Assembly (NCBI GenBank): GCA_963777095.1 | Contig: CAVZOY010000004.1 | Span: 496,001-560,000, forward strand | From: CAVZOY01 sp963777095 | Lineage (GTDB): Bacteria; Actinomycetota; Actinomycetes; Mycobacteriales; Geodermatophilaceae | Reading direction: 5' to 3' | Length of the DNA: 64,000 nucleotides | Part shown: positions 1-8,807 of the stretch, piece by piece | How the letters are laid out: each line of letters opens with the position of its first letter | How positions within the stretch are numbered: the first letter of the stretch is position 1 | Program-made: the position numbers and the translations under genes | The notes under the pieces: model-generated | The model's database searches: none | Told to the model about the DNA's origin: nothing | The model's input: the letters and a program-made list of their open reading frames with translations, nothing else

Positions 1-523
1 TCAAGGCGCGCGACCTGGTCCTGGAGGAAATCTGCGATCCGCTCGCTGCTCGGCTATGCGGAGGCACTAGGACTTGGAGATTCCGAAGGAGGTCGTTATC
101 GATCTCGTGCTTGGCCGGGTCTAGCGCCGCGAGACAGCTTCCAGTAGCTCCGCGATGTAGGCGGGCGGAGCGGAACAGCCAGTATGCAGGTACGTGACGC
201 GACGTCCTCGTGTATAGGGCGAAGACACAGATATCAGTGCCCAGAAACGATGCCCCGGTGCGGCGAGATGCCGACGGAGCCCTGCCGAAGCCTTCATCTC
301 GATTGACGACGAGCCAACGCCTCGTCGACTAGCTGGTAGATGCTGCGGTCATCGGCGGTCGACGTTCGAATTGTCACGACTGTCGCTTCTCTGACTACCC
401 CGTAGTCCCGGAAAACGGAAAGCATCGTTCTTCTGGGTGACCAGCATCCGTTTCCCGAGACGATATTGACCAGACGTGGCCTTCGAGACGCAGCCGCTGG
501 CGAAGTGGGTCCCCCGTAATCAC
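1..523 (-). pseudogene. hsdS: hsdS-like type I restriction specificity subunit, 5' part, frameshifted, runs off the window
   Basis: Specificity (target-recognition) subunit of a type I restriction-modification enzyme. It begins with a GTG that overlaps the hsdM stop (GTGA). No single frame is open, but successive frames give a coherent HsdS-like chain: FRDYGVVREATVV, then DDRSIYQLVDE, GISPHRGIVSG, TDICVFALY, AYIAELLEAVS, and at the edge ERIADFLQDQVARL, the classic start of the conserved helical spacer. Several single-base indels are needed to join these pieces. The region is visibly less GC-rich than everything after 2.2 kb, which is common for target-recognition domains. It is either a broken gene or a poorly polished one; the order hsdM-hsdS supports the identity. 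Confidence 0.6.
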
Positions 524-2200
524 CGCTTCAGTCCAATCAGAACCTGCTGGATCTCGGCCTCGACGGCCTCGAGGTCGGCGTCGATCTCGGCGAGCGGCTC
601 GGGGCGGGACGTACTTGTAGAAGAACCGGGTGAACGGGATCTCGTAGCCGATCTTGGTCTTCGTGTGGTCCACCCAGGCATCAGGGACGTGGGGGAGCAC
701 CTCGCGCTCGACGTAGGCGTCGACGTCCTCGGTGAGCGGCACGTTCTCGTTGTCGCGCAGGTCAGGGTCGGGCAGGGGCTCGCCCTTCTTGTCGGTGACC
801 ACCGGCGCGTCCGGGTCGGCGACCGCGGCGGCCGCCAGCACCGCCTTCTTGATCGCCGGCGGCAGCCCGATCTGCCCGCGGGCGGTGCAGGCGTTGAGCA
901 GGCGCTTGATGAACGCCGGCCTCGGTCTCCTCCGCCGTCCCCACCAGATCGGTGAGCGCGCCGAGCAGCGCGTCGTGGGTCTTGCCGGCGTCGTCGTCCC
1001 CGACGGACAAGGCGACCACCGGCTTGGCCGCGCGGACCGCCTCGATCGTCTCCTCGGTGACCGTCCAGCGGCGGCGCAGCGGGCGCTCGACGGTGATCCG
1101 GCGGAAGCCGAAGGTGTCGTCGTCGAAGACCTTCACCCGCTCGTCGACGTCCGCGAGCTGCGGGGCGTCGTGGTAGAGCCGGGTGACCTCGTCGATGTGG
1201 GCGTCGTCGAGGAACTTGCGCTTGTCGCCGAGGCGACTTGCGCATCTTCGACCACTCGCCGCGGGCGTCGATCAGCGCGACCTTGCCCTGCCGCTCGGGG
1301 CGCTTGCGGTTGGTGACGATCCAGACGTAGGTGCTGATCCCGGTGTTGTAGAAGAGCTGGTCGGGCAGCGCGACGATGCCCTCGAGCCAGTCGTTCTCGA
1401 TGATCCAGCGGCGGATGTTCGCTCTCGCCGGACTCAGCGGCGCCGGCGAACAGCGGGCTGCCGGAGAAGACGATCGCGACGCGGCTGCCGCCGTCCTCGA
1501 CCGGCTTCATCCGGGCGATCATCTGCTGCAGGAACAGCAGCGACCCGTCGGAGACGCGGGGAAGGCCGGCGCTGAACCGGCCGCCGGGCTGCTCGGCCTC
1601 GGCGCGTGATCTCCTTGGCCGACTTGTTCCAGTCCACGCCGAACGGCGGGTTGGCCAGCAGGTAGTCGAACCGCTTGTCCGCGTGCCCGTCGGCGGTGAG
1701 CGTGTTGCCCAGCACGATCCGCTCCGGGTCCTGGCCCTGGATCAGCAGGTCCGACCGCGCGATCGCCCAGGTCTCGGGGTTGAGCTCCTGGCCGAACATC
1801 TCCAGCCGGGCCTTCGGGTTCAGCCGGGTCAGGTACTGGTCGGCGATGTTGAGCATGCCGCCGGTGCCGCAGGCCGGGTCGTAGATCGACCGCACGGGGG
1901 CGGTGCCGGTGAGGACGTCGGAGTCCTCGCCGAACAGCAGGTTGACGATCAGCCGGATGACCTCGCGCGGGGTGAAGTGCTCACCGGCCGTCTCGTTGGA
2001 GAGCTCGGAGAACCTCCGCAGCAGCTCCTCGAAGATGTAACCCATCGCGTGGTTCGGCACGACGTCCGGGCCGCAGGTCCAGGTCGGCGAACTTGCCCAG
2101 CACCAGGTAGAGGAGCCCGGCGTCGTCGAGCCGGCTGATCTGCTCGTCGAACCGGTACTTCTCCAGCACCTGCGCCGCGCCCGGGGAGAAGGCGCCGCCG
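520..2200 (-). CDS. hsdM: HsdM, type I restriction-modification DNA methyltransferase subunit (N-terminus cut off, frameshifted)
   Basis: N6-adenine methyltransferase subunit of a type I system. The SAM-binding motif DPACGTGGML and the catalytic NPPF (ANPPFGVDW) are both present, as are the family signatures NHAMGYIFEELLRRFSE and GEHFTPREVIRLIVNLL. The C-terminus ends EIQQVLIGLKR. The reading frame changes about five times (near 2,070, 1,605, 1,435, 1,240 and 920) while homology-like sequence continues, so these look like sequencing indels. Upstream the chain starts abruptly at FSPGAAQVLEKYRFD, so the roughly 130-150-residue N-terminal domain is missing. Plus-strand sequence of another gene begins within a few bases, marking a join near 2,200. 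Confidence 0.85.
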
Positions 2201-2210
2201 CCCCGATACG

Positions 2211-2604
2211 TTGCGCGCCGTGGTCGAAGCAGCGGCGATCGTCGCGTCGGTGATCCTGGGCGGGCTCGCCGTGTTCCAGGTCCGGCCTGGCTGCCGGACG
2301 TCCCTGGGGGCGGCTGGCCTGGGGCGGCCAGCACGAGGTCCTGCCGACCCGGCTGCGCATCGGCAGCGCCGTCTCGATCGTGCTGTACGCGCTCATGGCC
2401 GCCGTGATCCTGACGGCGGCCGACCTGGTCGAGTGGCTGCCTCAGCGCTTCACCGACATCGCGATCTGGGTCCTCGTCGGCTACTTCGCCCTGGGAGTGC
2501 TGCTGAACGGCATCTCCCGCAGCCGGGCGGAGCGGGCGGTGATGACGCCGCTGGTCCTCGTCCTCGCCCTCTGCTGCCTCGTCGTCGCGCTCGATCCGGG
2601 GTGA
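2211..2604 (+). CDS. Small multi-pass membrane protein, function unknown (one frameshift)
   Basis: About 130 residues after correcting one indel near 2,285. The first helix, AAAIVASVILGGLAVF, is in the TTG(2211)/GTG(2220) frame. After the shift the chain reads GRLAWGGQHEVLPTRLRIGS, then three further hydrophobic segments around IVLYALMAAVILT, IAIWVLVGYFALGVLL and VMTPLVLVLALCCLVVA. This suggests four membrane helices. The first residues lie almost on the 2.2 kb join, so the true N-terminus may be missing. It sits 23 bp before the LolA-like gene on the same strand. I do not recognise a family. Confidence 0.6.
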
Positions 2605-2627
2605 TCCCGGGCGTCGTACCGTGAAGC

Positions 2628-3737
2628 GTGCGCCGCGCCGCTTCCGGAGCCGGACGCCGGTGGGCGGTCGTCCTCGCTCTGGTCGGCGTCCTCGTCGCGC
2701 TGCCACCGCTGATCGGCGCGCTCCCCGCCTCCGACGCCGACGTGAGCGCCGCGGAGCTCCGGGCCGCCGCGCTCGGGAGCGCCGACCAGCCCTTCTCCGG
2801 CTACGCCGAGTCCGCCGGCGGTCTGACCCTGCCCGTCGGCAGCCCGCGGTTCTCCAGCGTCGTCGACCTCTTCAGCGACCGCACGCAGATGCGGGTCTGG
2901 TGGCGCAGCGACACCGAGTCGCGGGTCGACGTCGTCACCGCCGGCGGCGAGACCAGCTACCGCGCCGACCCCGGCGGCGGATGGGTCTGGTCCTACGAGG
3001 ACGACCGGGCCACCCGCACCGCCGCTGAGGCCTTCCACCTCCCGATCCCGCCCGACCTGCTCCCGGCTCCGTTGGGACGCCGGCTGCTGTCCGAGGCGAC
3101 CGAGGAGGAGCTCGCCCGGATCGGTGCCGAGCGGATCGCCGGTCGCGACGGCCTCGGCGTGCGCATCACCCCCGCGGCCGAGGCGTCGTCGGTGGACCAC
3201 GTCGACGTCTGGGTCGACGCCGACAGCGGACTCCCGCTGAAGGTGCAGCTCTACGGCAAGGACAGCGACCTGGCCGCCCTCGACACCCGCTTCCTCGATC
3301 TCGAGCTGACCGAGCCGGATCCCGCGCTGATCCGCTTCGAGCCGCCGCCGGGCGCGAGCGTCTCGATGAGCCAGGAGGACGGCGTGCTCGAGCGCGCGCG
3401 GCGGGAGCTCGACGCGGCCCCCTTGCCGGACGAGCTGGCCGGGCTGCCGCGGCGGCAGGTCGAGGGCGCGCCCGAGGCGGTCGGCCTGTACGGCAGCGGC
3501 GTCACGCTGCTCGCCGTCGTCCCCGTGCCCGAACACGTCGCCTGGGACGTCGCCGACAGCCTGCGAGCCGTCCCCGACTCCGTCGACCAGCAGTTCGGCG
3601 TCCGCGCCGCCGCCGGCCCGCTGGGCCTCATGGTGCTGAACCCGCCCGGTGGGGCGTATCTCGTGACCGGCACGGTCACCCTCGACGCGCTGGGCGCGGC
3701 CGCCGCCGACCTCGGCTTCCCGGAGGAAGCTGAATGA
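2628..3737 (+). CDS. LolA/LppX-like outer-surface lipid- or lipoprotein-binding protein, membrane-anchored
   Basis: 369 residues. The N-terminal hydrophobic segment AVVLALVGVLVALPPLIGAL is a signal or anchor. The exported part resembles the LolA/RseB-type fold (a sigma-regulator or lipoprotein-carrier beta fold), with segments such as VDVVTAGGETSYRADPGG, VDVWVDADSGLPLKVQLYG and RFLDLELTEPDPALIRFEPP, the last typical of DUF2092/LolA-like proteins in actinobacteria. The start is GTG. The stop overlaps the ATG of the ABC ATPase by 4 nt (ATGA), so it is translationally coupled to that transporter and may feed it or sense the envelope. The fold assignment is by pattern only. Confidence 0.6.
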   Translation: MRRAASGAGRRWAVVLALVGVLVALPPLIGALPASDADVSAAELRAAALGSADQPFSGYAESAGGLTLPVGSPRFSSVVDLFSDRTQMRVWWRSDTESRVDVVTAGGETSYRADPGGGWVWSYEDDRATRTAAEAFHLPIPPDLLPAPLGRRLLSEATEEELARIGAERIAGRDGLGVRITPAAEASSVDHVDVWVDADSGLPLKVQLYGKDSDLAALDTRFLDLELTEPDPALIRFEPPPGASVSMSQEDGVLERARRELDAAPLPDELAGLPRRQVEGAPEAVGLYGSGVTLLAVVPVPEHVAWDVADSLRAVPDSVDQQFGVRAAAGPLGLMVLNPPGGAYLVTGTVTLDALGAAAADLGFPEEAE

Positions 3738-4669
3738 GCGCCGAGGTCATCCGGACCCGCGGGCTGGTCAAGCAGTTCGGCCGGCTGCGCGCCGTCGACG
3801 GCATCGACCTCGACGTGCGTGCCGGCGACGTCTACGGCTTCCTCGGCGCGAACGGCTCCGGCAAGACGACGACCGTGCGGATGCTGCTCGGCCTCGTGCT
3901 GCCCACTGCCGGCGAGATCGAGCTCCTCGGCCGGCGGATGCCGCGCGCGGGTCGCTCGGTGCTGCCCCGCGTCGGCGCGCTCGTCGAGGGGCCCGCGCAC
4001 TACGGCCACCTCTCCGGCCGCGCCAACCTGGCCCTGCTCGACGCATCCGGCCCCGGCGGGTCGTGGCGCACGCGCCGCACGCGGGTCGACCGGGTGCTCG
4101 AGCAGGTCGGCCTCGGCGGCGTCGGACGACGGCCGGTGCGCGCCTACTCCCTCGGCATGCGGCAGCGGCTGGGCCTGGCCGGCGCACTGCTCCGGCGCCC
4201 GGACCTGCTGATCCTCGACGAGCCCACCAACGGCCTCGACCCGCAGGGCATCGCCGAGGTCCGCGAGCTGCTGCTCGACCTGCACCGCGACGGGACGACG
4301 GTGTTCCTCTCCAGCCATCTGCTGGCCGAGGTCGAGCAGCTGTGCAGCCGGGTCGGCGTGCTCGACCGCGGCCGGCTCGTGCTGCAGGACGAGCTCGCGC
4401 ACCTGACCGCGCCCACCGGCGCCACCGTCGTCCACACGCCGGTGCCGGACCAGGTGAAGGCGACGCTCGACGGCCGGGTCACCGAGATCGACGGCGAGCG
4501 GGTGGTCGTCCGGGGCCACGACCCGGCCGAGGTCAACGCCCGGCTGGTCGCCGCCGGCGTGCCGGTCACCGGTCTCGCGCTGCAGCGGCCGACGCTCGAG
4601 GAGGTCGTGCTGGCGGCGGCGCGCGCCACGGCCGACCGGGTCGACGCGCCGCCGGGAGGTGCCCGGTGA
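3734..4669 (+). CDS. ABC-2 type transporter, ATP-binding protein
   Basis: 311-residue ATPase. Walker A is GANGSGKTTT (residues about 38-47), the signature motif is the degenerate YSLGMRQRLGLA, Walker B is LLILDEPTNGLDPQG, and the switch region contains LSSHLLAEVEQLC. The C-terminal 80 residues are the accessory domain typical of drug/antibiotic or lipid exporters of the ABC-2 class. It lies between the LolA-like gene (4-nt overlap) and the permease (4-nt overlap), forming a three-gene operon. The substrate is unknown. Confidence 0.9.
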   Translation: MSAEVIRTRGLVKQFGRLRAVDGIDLDVRAGDVYGFLGANGSGKTTTVRMLLGLVLPTAGEIELLGRRMPRAGRSVLPRVGALVEGPAHYGHLSGRANLALLDASGPGGSWRTRRTRVDRVLEQVGLGGVGRRPVRAYSLGMRQRLGLAGALLRRPDLLILDEPTNGLDPQGIAEVRELLLDLHRDGTTVFLSSHLLAEVEQLCSRVGVLDRGRLVLQDELAHLTAPTGATVVHTPVPDQVKATLDGRVTEIDGERVVVRGHDPAEVNARLVAAGVPVTGLALQRPTLEEVVLAAARATADRVDAPPGGAR

Positions 4670-5475
4670 TCGCCGTCGAGCTGAACAAGCTGTTCCGCCG
4701 GCCGCGCACCTGGACGACGATCGCCGTCCTCAACGCTCTCCCGGTCCTGGTCGCGGTGCTGCTGCTGATCACCGACCTGGCTCCGCGGCCGGGGGAGGGC
4801 CCGCCGTTCCTGTCCGCCGTGCTCAGCAACGGCTCGCTGTTCCCGCTGGCGGCGCTGGCCATCGTGCTGCCGCTGTTCCTGCCGATCGCCGTCGCCGTGG
4901 TGGCCGGCGACTCGGTGGCGGGGGAGGCCCAGGCCGGCACCCTGCGCTACCTGCTGGCGCGGCCCGCCGGGCGCACCCGCCTGCTCGTGGCCAAGTTGGT
5001 GTCGGTCATCGCCTTCGTGCTGGTCACCGTGGTGGTGGTCGCGCTGGTCGGCTACGTCATCGGGACGACGTTGTTCGAGGTGCAGCCGATCGCCGGCACG
5101 TCGGTGTCGGGCAGCACGCTCACCCCGGAGGAGCTCACCGGGCGCACGTTCCTCGCCATCGGCTACGTGACGATCTCCATGCTCGGCGTCGCGGCGTTCG
5201 CGCTGTTCTTCTCGACGTTCACCGACTCGCCGCTGGGCGCCACGCTCGGCGCGCTCGCGATCCTCGTGGCGTCGTCCCTGCTGTTCACCCTGGACGCCGC
5301 GTCGCCGATCGCGCCCTATCTGCCGACGCGCTACTGGCTGTCGTTCGTCGACCTCTTCCGCGACCCGATCCTGTGGCGCGACATCACCCGCGGCGTCGCG
5401 CTGCAGGGCGTCTACGTCGGGGTGCTGCTGACCGCCGCCTGGGCCAACTTCACGACCAAGGACATCACCAGCTGA
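4666..5475 (+). CDS. ABC-2 type transporter permease
   Basis: 269 residues with GTG start (GTGA overlap with the ATPase stop). Six hydrophobic segments are visible, beginning near WTTIAVLNALPVLVAVLLL and ending at GVALQGVYVGVLLTAAWANF. The segment AGEAQAGTLRYLLARPAGR after the second helix is characteristic of ABC-2 permeases (the E/QAGTLRYLL..P.GR motif). It is the membrane partner of the preceding ATPase and the last gene of the operon. A strong hairpin terminator follows 8 bp after the stop. Confidence 0.88.
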   Translation: MIAVELNKLFRRPRTWTTIAVLNALPVLVAVLLLITDLAPRPGEGPPFLSAVLSNGSLFPLAALAIVLPLFLPIAVAVVAGDSVAGEAQAGTLRYLLARPAGRTRLLVAKLVSVIAFVLVTVVVVALVGYVIGTTLFEVQPIAGTSVSGSTLTPEELTGRTFLAIGYVTISMLGVAAFALFFSTFTDSPLGATLGALAILVASSLLFTLDAASPIAPYLPTRYWLSFVDLFRDPILWRDITRGVALQGVYVGVLLTAAWANFTTKDITS

Positions 5476-5482
5476 CGGAGTC

Positions 5483-5512
5483 GGATTCGTCGGGGTTACG
5501 CCCGACGAATCC
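5483..5512. terminator. Bidirectional hairpin terminator between convergent genes
   Basis: Perfect 12-bp stem GGATTCGTCGGG / CCCGACGAATCC with the 6-nt loop GTTACG. It lies between the ABC permease stop (5,475) and the lipase stop (5,521), which converge on it, so it can serve both. There is no T-run, as is usual in high-GC actinobacteria. Confidence 0.8.
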
Positions 5513-5520
5513 ACTGCCGC

Positions 5521-6321
5521 TCAGCGGGGGCAGTCGGCCTCGGTGAGCCGCGCCGGCTCGCCGGCCGCGAGCTCCGCCAGGACCAGCGCCTGCACGAACG
5601 GGTCGCGCGGCAGCTCACCGTGCTGCACCTGGACGCCCGGGCACACCGACTGCACGGGGATGTTGACCGCGCCCTCGAGGCGGGCGGAGTCCGGCGGCGT
5701 CACCGTCTGGTCCTGCTCGGTCCAGATGGACACCCAGGTCGGTCCCTCTGGCGTCTCGTCGCCGGCGTTCAGCCGGGCGAGCAGGTCGCTGGCGGTGCCG
5801 AGCTGCGTGCAGCCGACCGGGCACTGGTCCGGCGCCACGTCGCCGGCGAGGTCGGCCAGCGTCGTCCCGTGGTGCGGAGAGCCGAGCGTGACGACGCGAC
5901 GGACGAGGCCGGCGTTGTCGTCGGTGCCCACCCACAACCGGGCGACGACGCCTCCCGCGGAGTAGCCCACGAGGTCGACGCTCGCGGCGCCGCTGCGCGC
6001 CAGCGCCGCGTCGACCGCGTCGCCGAGCGCGTCGGCCGTCCCGGACAGGTCGCCGAGCCCGTCGCCCGGTACGTCCACGATCGTGACGTCGCGGCCCTGC
6101 GCGGTGAGCACGTCGGCGAGCGACCGCAACGAGCCCTGACCCCCGCCGTAGCCGGGCACGAACAGCACCGGACCCGGCGTGTCCTGGGAGACCGGTCGCA
6201 CCTCGTCGGCGGCGAGCCGGCCGGCCACGACGACGCCGATGCCCGCGACCGCCACCACCAGCACGACGGCGAGCAGCGCGAGCACCAGCCGGCGGCGGGC
6301 CGGGGCGAGACCGGAGAGCAC
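5521..6321 (-). CDS. Membrane-anchored alpha/beta-hydrolase, triacylglycerol lipase-like
   Basis: 266 residues from the GTG at 6,321, chosen because it starts just before the Arg-rich stretch and the single membrane anchor RRRLVLALLAVVLVVAVAGI. The hydrolase core has the oxyanion turn FVPGYGGGQGS, the nucleophile elbow VGYSAGG (Ser), TLGSPHHGT typical of the lipase/LipA family, and a C-terminal acid/His region including SIWTEQDQTV and VQVQHGELPRDP (catalytic His). Two Cys pairs (DQCPVGCTQ; VCPGVQ...ADCPR) suggest disulfides in an exported domain. Esterase or lipase acting outside the membrane; substrate unknown. It diverges from the phosphatidyltransferase gene, with about 50 bp between starts. 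Confidence 0.8.
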   Translation of the reverse strand: MLSGLAPARRRLVLALLAVVLVVAVAGIGVVVAGRLAADEVRPVSQDTPGPVLFVPGYGGGQGSLRSLADVLTAQGRDVTIVDVPGDGLGDLSGTADALGDAVDAALARSGAASVDLVGYSAGGVVARLWVGTDDNAGLVRRVVTLGSPHHGTTLADLAGDVAPDQCPVGCTQLGTASDLLARLNAGDETPEGPTWVSIWTEQDQTVTPPDSARLEGAVNIPVQSVCPGVQVQHGELPRDPFVQALVLAELAAGEPARLTEADCPR

Positions 6322-6373
6322 GGCTCTACTGTCCCTGCTGACGCCGGACGTGCCACCGGCTCCGAGCCCGGAG

Positions 6374-7061
6374 GTGCCAGGAGTGCTCAGCCGCGACGAG
6401 TACCTCGCCGCCTGGTCGCGCTGGCACGGCGGGACCGATCCGACCGGCAACCGCGCTGGTGCGCGGCTGGCTGTCGACGGCGTACGCGCTGGCCCGTGCG
6501 CTGTCGTGGCTCCCGCCGCTGGCCGCCACCGCGCTGGGACTGGTCGTGGCCGCGGCGGGCGCCGGGCTGGCGGCGGTCGGCGGCACCCTGCTCGTCGCGG
6601 CCGGACTCCTCGTGGGGCTGTCCGGGCTGCTCGACAGCCTGGACGGCGCGCTGGCCATCGCCGGTGGCCGGGCCTCGCGCCGCGGGTTCGTGCTCGACTC
6701 CGCGGTCGACCGGCTCACCGAGGTCGCCTACGCCGTGGCGCTGTGGCTCGCCGGTGCCCCGGGGCTGCTCGCCGCGGCGTTCGGTGCGCTGTGCTGGCTG
6801 CCCGACTACCTGCGGGCGCGCGCCGGGCAGGCGGGCGTCGCGGAGACCGGCGCGATCTCGGTGTGGGAGCGGCCGACCCGCGTCGTGCTGACCGGCTTCA
6901 CCCTCGGCGGCGCCGGAGTCGTGACGGCGACCGGGTTCGGGGACGCCGTCGTCGTGGCCGGCACCGTCGCCGGTGTCGTCCTCGGAGTCGTCGGAACGGC
7001 CCAGCTGGGGGTCTCCCTGCGCCGCGAACTGGGTGAACTTGCGGACCCCGACCGGCGGTGA
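6374..7061 (+). CDS. CDP-alcohol phosphatidyltransferase family protein (one frameshift)
   Basis: About 228 residues after removing one extra base near 6,455 (RDEYLAAWSRWHGGTDPTGN, then LVRGWLSTAYALARAL). The family motif is DSLDGALA followed by a Gly-Arg segment and GFVLDSAVDR, that is D-x2-D-G...G-x3-D-x3-D, the metal/CDP site. Several membrane helices flank it. Members transfer a phosphatidyl or phospho-alcohol group from a CDP-linked donor in phospholipid synthesis. The spacing between the first DG and Arg is slightly longer than the textbook motif, so the exact acceptor cannot be named. Start: GTG at 6,374, or GTG 6,383. Confidence 0.75.
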
Positions 7062-7131
7062 CGCGCGGGAAAACCTACTGTGTACGCGCCCTGTCGGTTG
7101 CATGGCCGGCTGCCGCACCTGAGGAGCAACA

Positions 7132-8110
7132 GTGCCCGTCGTCGTCACCGGCTCCATCGCGACCGATCACCTGATGACCTTTCCCGGGCACCTTCACCGA
7201 GCAGTTCGTGGAGGGCCAGATGGGCAACGTCTCGCTGTCCTTCCTCGTCGACGACCTCGTGCAGCACCGCGGCGGTGCCGGCGCGAACATGGCCTACGGC
7301 ATGGGCCTGCTGGGCCTGTCCCCGGTCCTCGTCGGCGCGGTGGGCAGCGACTTCGCCGACTACGAGGCCTGGCTGGTCCGCCACGGCGTCGACACCGCGA
7401 GCGTGCACTGGTCGGAGCTGAAGCACACCGCCCGGTTCGTGTGCACGACCGACGCCGTCAACAACCAGATCGCCTCCTTCTACTCGGGCGCCATGTCCGA
7501 GGCGTGCGAGATCGAGCTGACGCCGGTCGTCGCCCGGGTCGGCGTCCCCGACCTGGTCGTCATCGGCCCCAACGACCCGGTCGCCATGGCCCGGCACACC
7601 CAGGAGTGCCGTCAGCGCGGCTACGCCTTCGCGGCCGACCCGAGCCAGCAGCTGGCCTGGGCGGACGGCCAGCTCATCCGCGACCTGGTGGACGGCGCGG
7701 AGGTGCTGTTCACCAACGAGTACGAGGCGGCGCTGCTGCTGCAGAAGACGGGGTGGACGGCCGACGAGGTGCTCGCCCGCGTCGGCTGCTGGGTGACCAC
7801 GCGGGCCGCCGAAGGCGTGCTCGTCCGTCGCGCCGGCGAGGAGGACCTGACGGTCATCGCGGTGCCGGAGACCAAGCCCGTCGAGCCGACCGGCGGAGGT
7901 GACGCCCTGCGCGCCGGGTTCGTCGCCGGCCGGATGTGGGGACTGTCGCTGGAGCGCGCCACCCAGCTCGGTTCGGCCGTCGCGACCGCGGCGGTCGAGG
8001 TGGTGGGCACGCAGGAGTACGAGCTGCCGCGCGCGGAGTTCCTCGAGCGGTTCGCCGACGCGTTCGGCGACGACGCCGCGGCCGAGGTCGCCGCCCACCT
8101 GCCCGGCTGA
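7132..8110 (+). CDS. adoK: Adenosine kinase, PfkB-type, mycobacterial AdoK-like (one frameshift)
   Basis: Phosphorylates adenosine to AMP (purine salvage). About 325 residues; an extra base near 7,190 splits SIATDHLMTFPG from FTEQFVEGQMGNVSLSFLVD. The chain closely follows the actinobacterial AdoK pattern: HRGGAGANMAYGMG, SGAMSEACEI, VIGPNDPVAMARHTQECRQ, FAADPSQQLAW, LFTNEYEAALLLQKTGW and the catalytic-Asp/anion-hole region PTGGGDALRAGF. In most PfkB kinases the last reads DPTGVGDAF; here it is EPTGGGDAL, keeping the catalytic Asp. Start GTG with a GAGGAG ribosome-binding site 5 nt upstream. The gene abuts the convergent flavin reductase gene (stops adjacent). Confidence 0.88.
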
Positions 8111-8764
8111 TCACCGCTCCGGCGGCTGCTCCTCGGCGAGCTTCTTGTACGGGATGCGGGCGATCTCCTTGACCTCGCCGATGGTCGACCACTCGTTGCC
8201 GCCGAGCCGGGCCAGCGGGCGCAGGTGCTCGATGCGCGGCCGACCGTCGCGGACGACGCTCTCCCACGCGCTGATGTGCACGACCCGGCCGAACACCACC
8301 GTGCTGTCGCCCAGCCGGAGCGTGGAGTGCAGCTCGCACTCGATCGCGACGGGCGACTCGGCCACCCGCAACGAGCCGACGACGTCGCTGGGCTCCAGGC
8401 GCACCCCGCAGTAGTCGGCCTCGCTGACGTGCGGCGGGAAGTCGGTCCCCGTCAAGTTGACCTGCTCGAACAGCTCCTCCGGCGTCAGGTTGACGGTGAA
8501 GTCGCCGGTCGCCTCGACGTTGTTGAGCGAGTCCTTCCGGCCCACCGACGTGAACTGCACGATCGGCGGGTCGACGCAGGCCACGGTGAAGAAACTGTGC
8601 GGCGCGAGGTTGGGCAGTCCGTCCTTCGAGCGGCTGCACACCCACGCGATCGGCCGCGGCACGACCACCGAGTTGACCACCCGGTAGAACGCGCGGGTCG
8701 GCATCGAGCCGGGATCGAATGCCACCCGCGGGCGGGAGCCGGTCGGGACGTCGGAGGAGGTCAC
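8111..8764 (-). CDS. Flavin reductase-like domain protein
   Basis: 217 residues of the flavin reductase/FMN-binding split-barrel family. Motifs: FYRVVNSVVVPRPIAWV near the N-terminus, LPNLAPHSFFTVACVDPPIV (the FMN-binding loop) and DSLNNVEATGDFTVNL, then the conserved VVFGRVVHI and a C-terminal RLGGNEWSTI. Proteins of this group reduce or bind FMN, or act as oxygenase partners. No oxygenase gene is adjacent, so the role is open. Confidence 0.8.
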   Translation of the reverse strand: MTSSDVPTGSRPRVAFDPGSMPTRAFYRVVNSVVVPRPIAWVCSRSKDGLPNLAPHSFFTVACVDPPIVQFTSVGRKDSLNNVEATGDFTVNLTPEELFEQVNLTGTDFPPHVSEADYCGVRLEPSDVVGSLRVAESPVAIECELHSTLRLGDSTVVFGRVVHISAWESVVRDGRPRIEHLRPLARLGGNEWSTIGEVKEIARIPYKKLAEEQPPER

Positions 8765-8807
8765 CGGCCCATCCTGGCCGCGCGCCCGGGGACGCGCCGC
8801 GCCGGGT

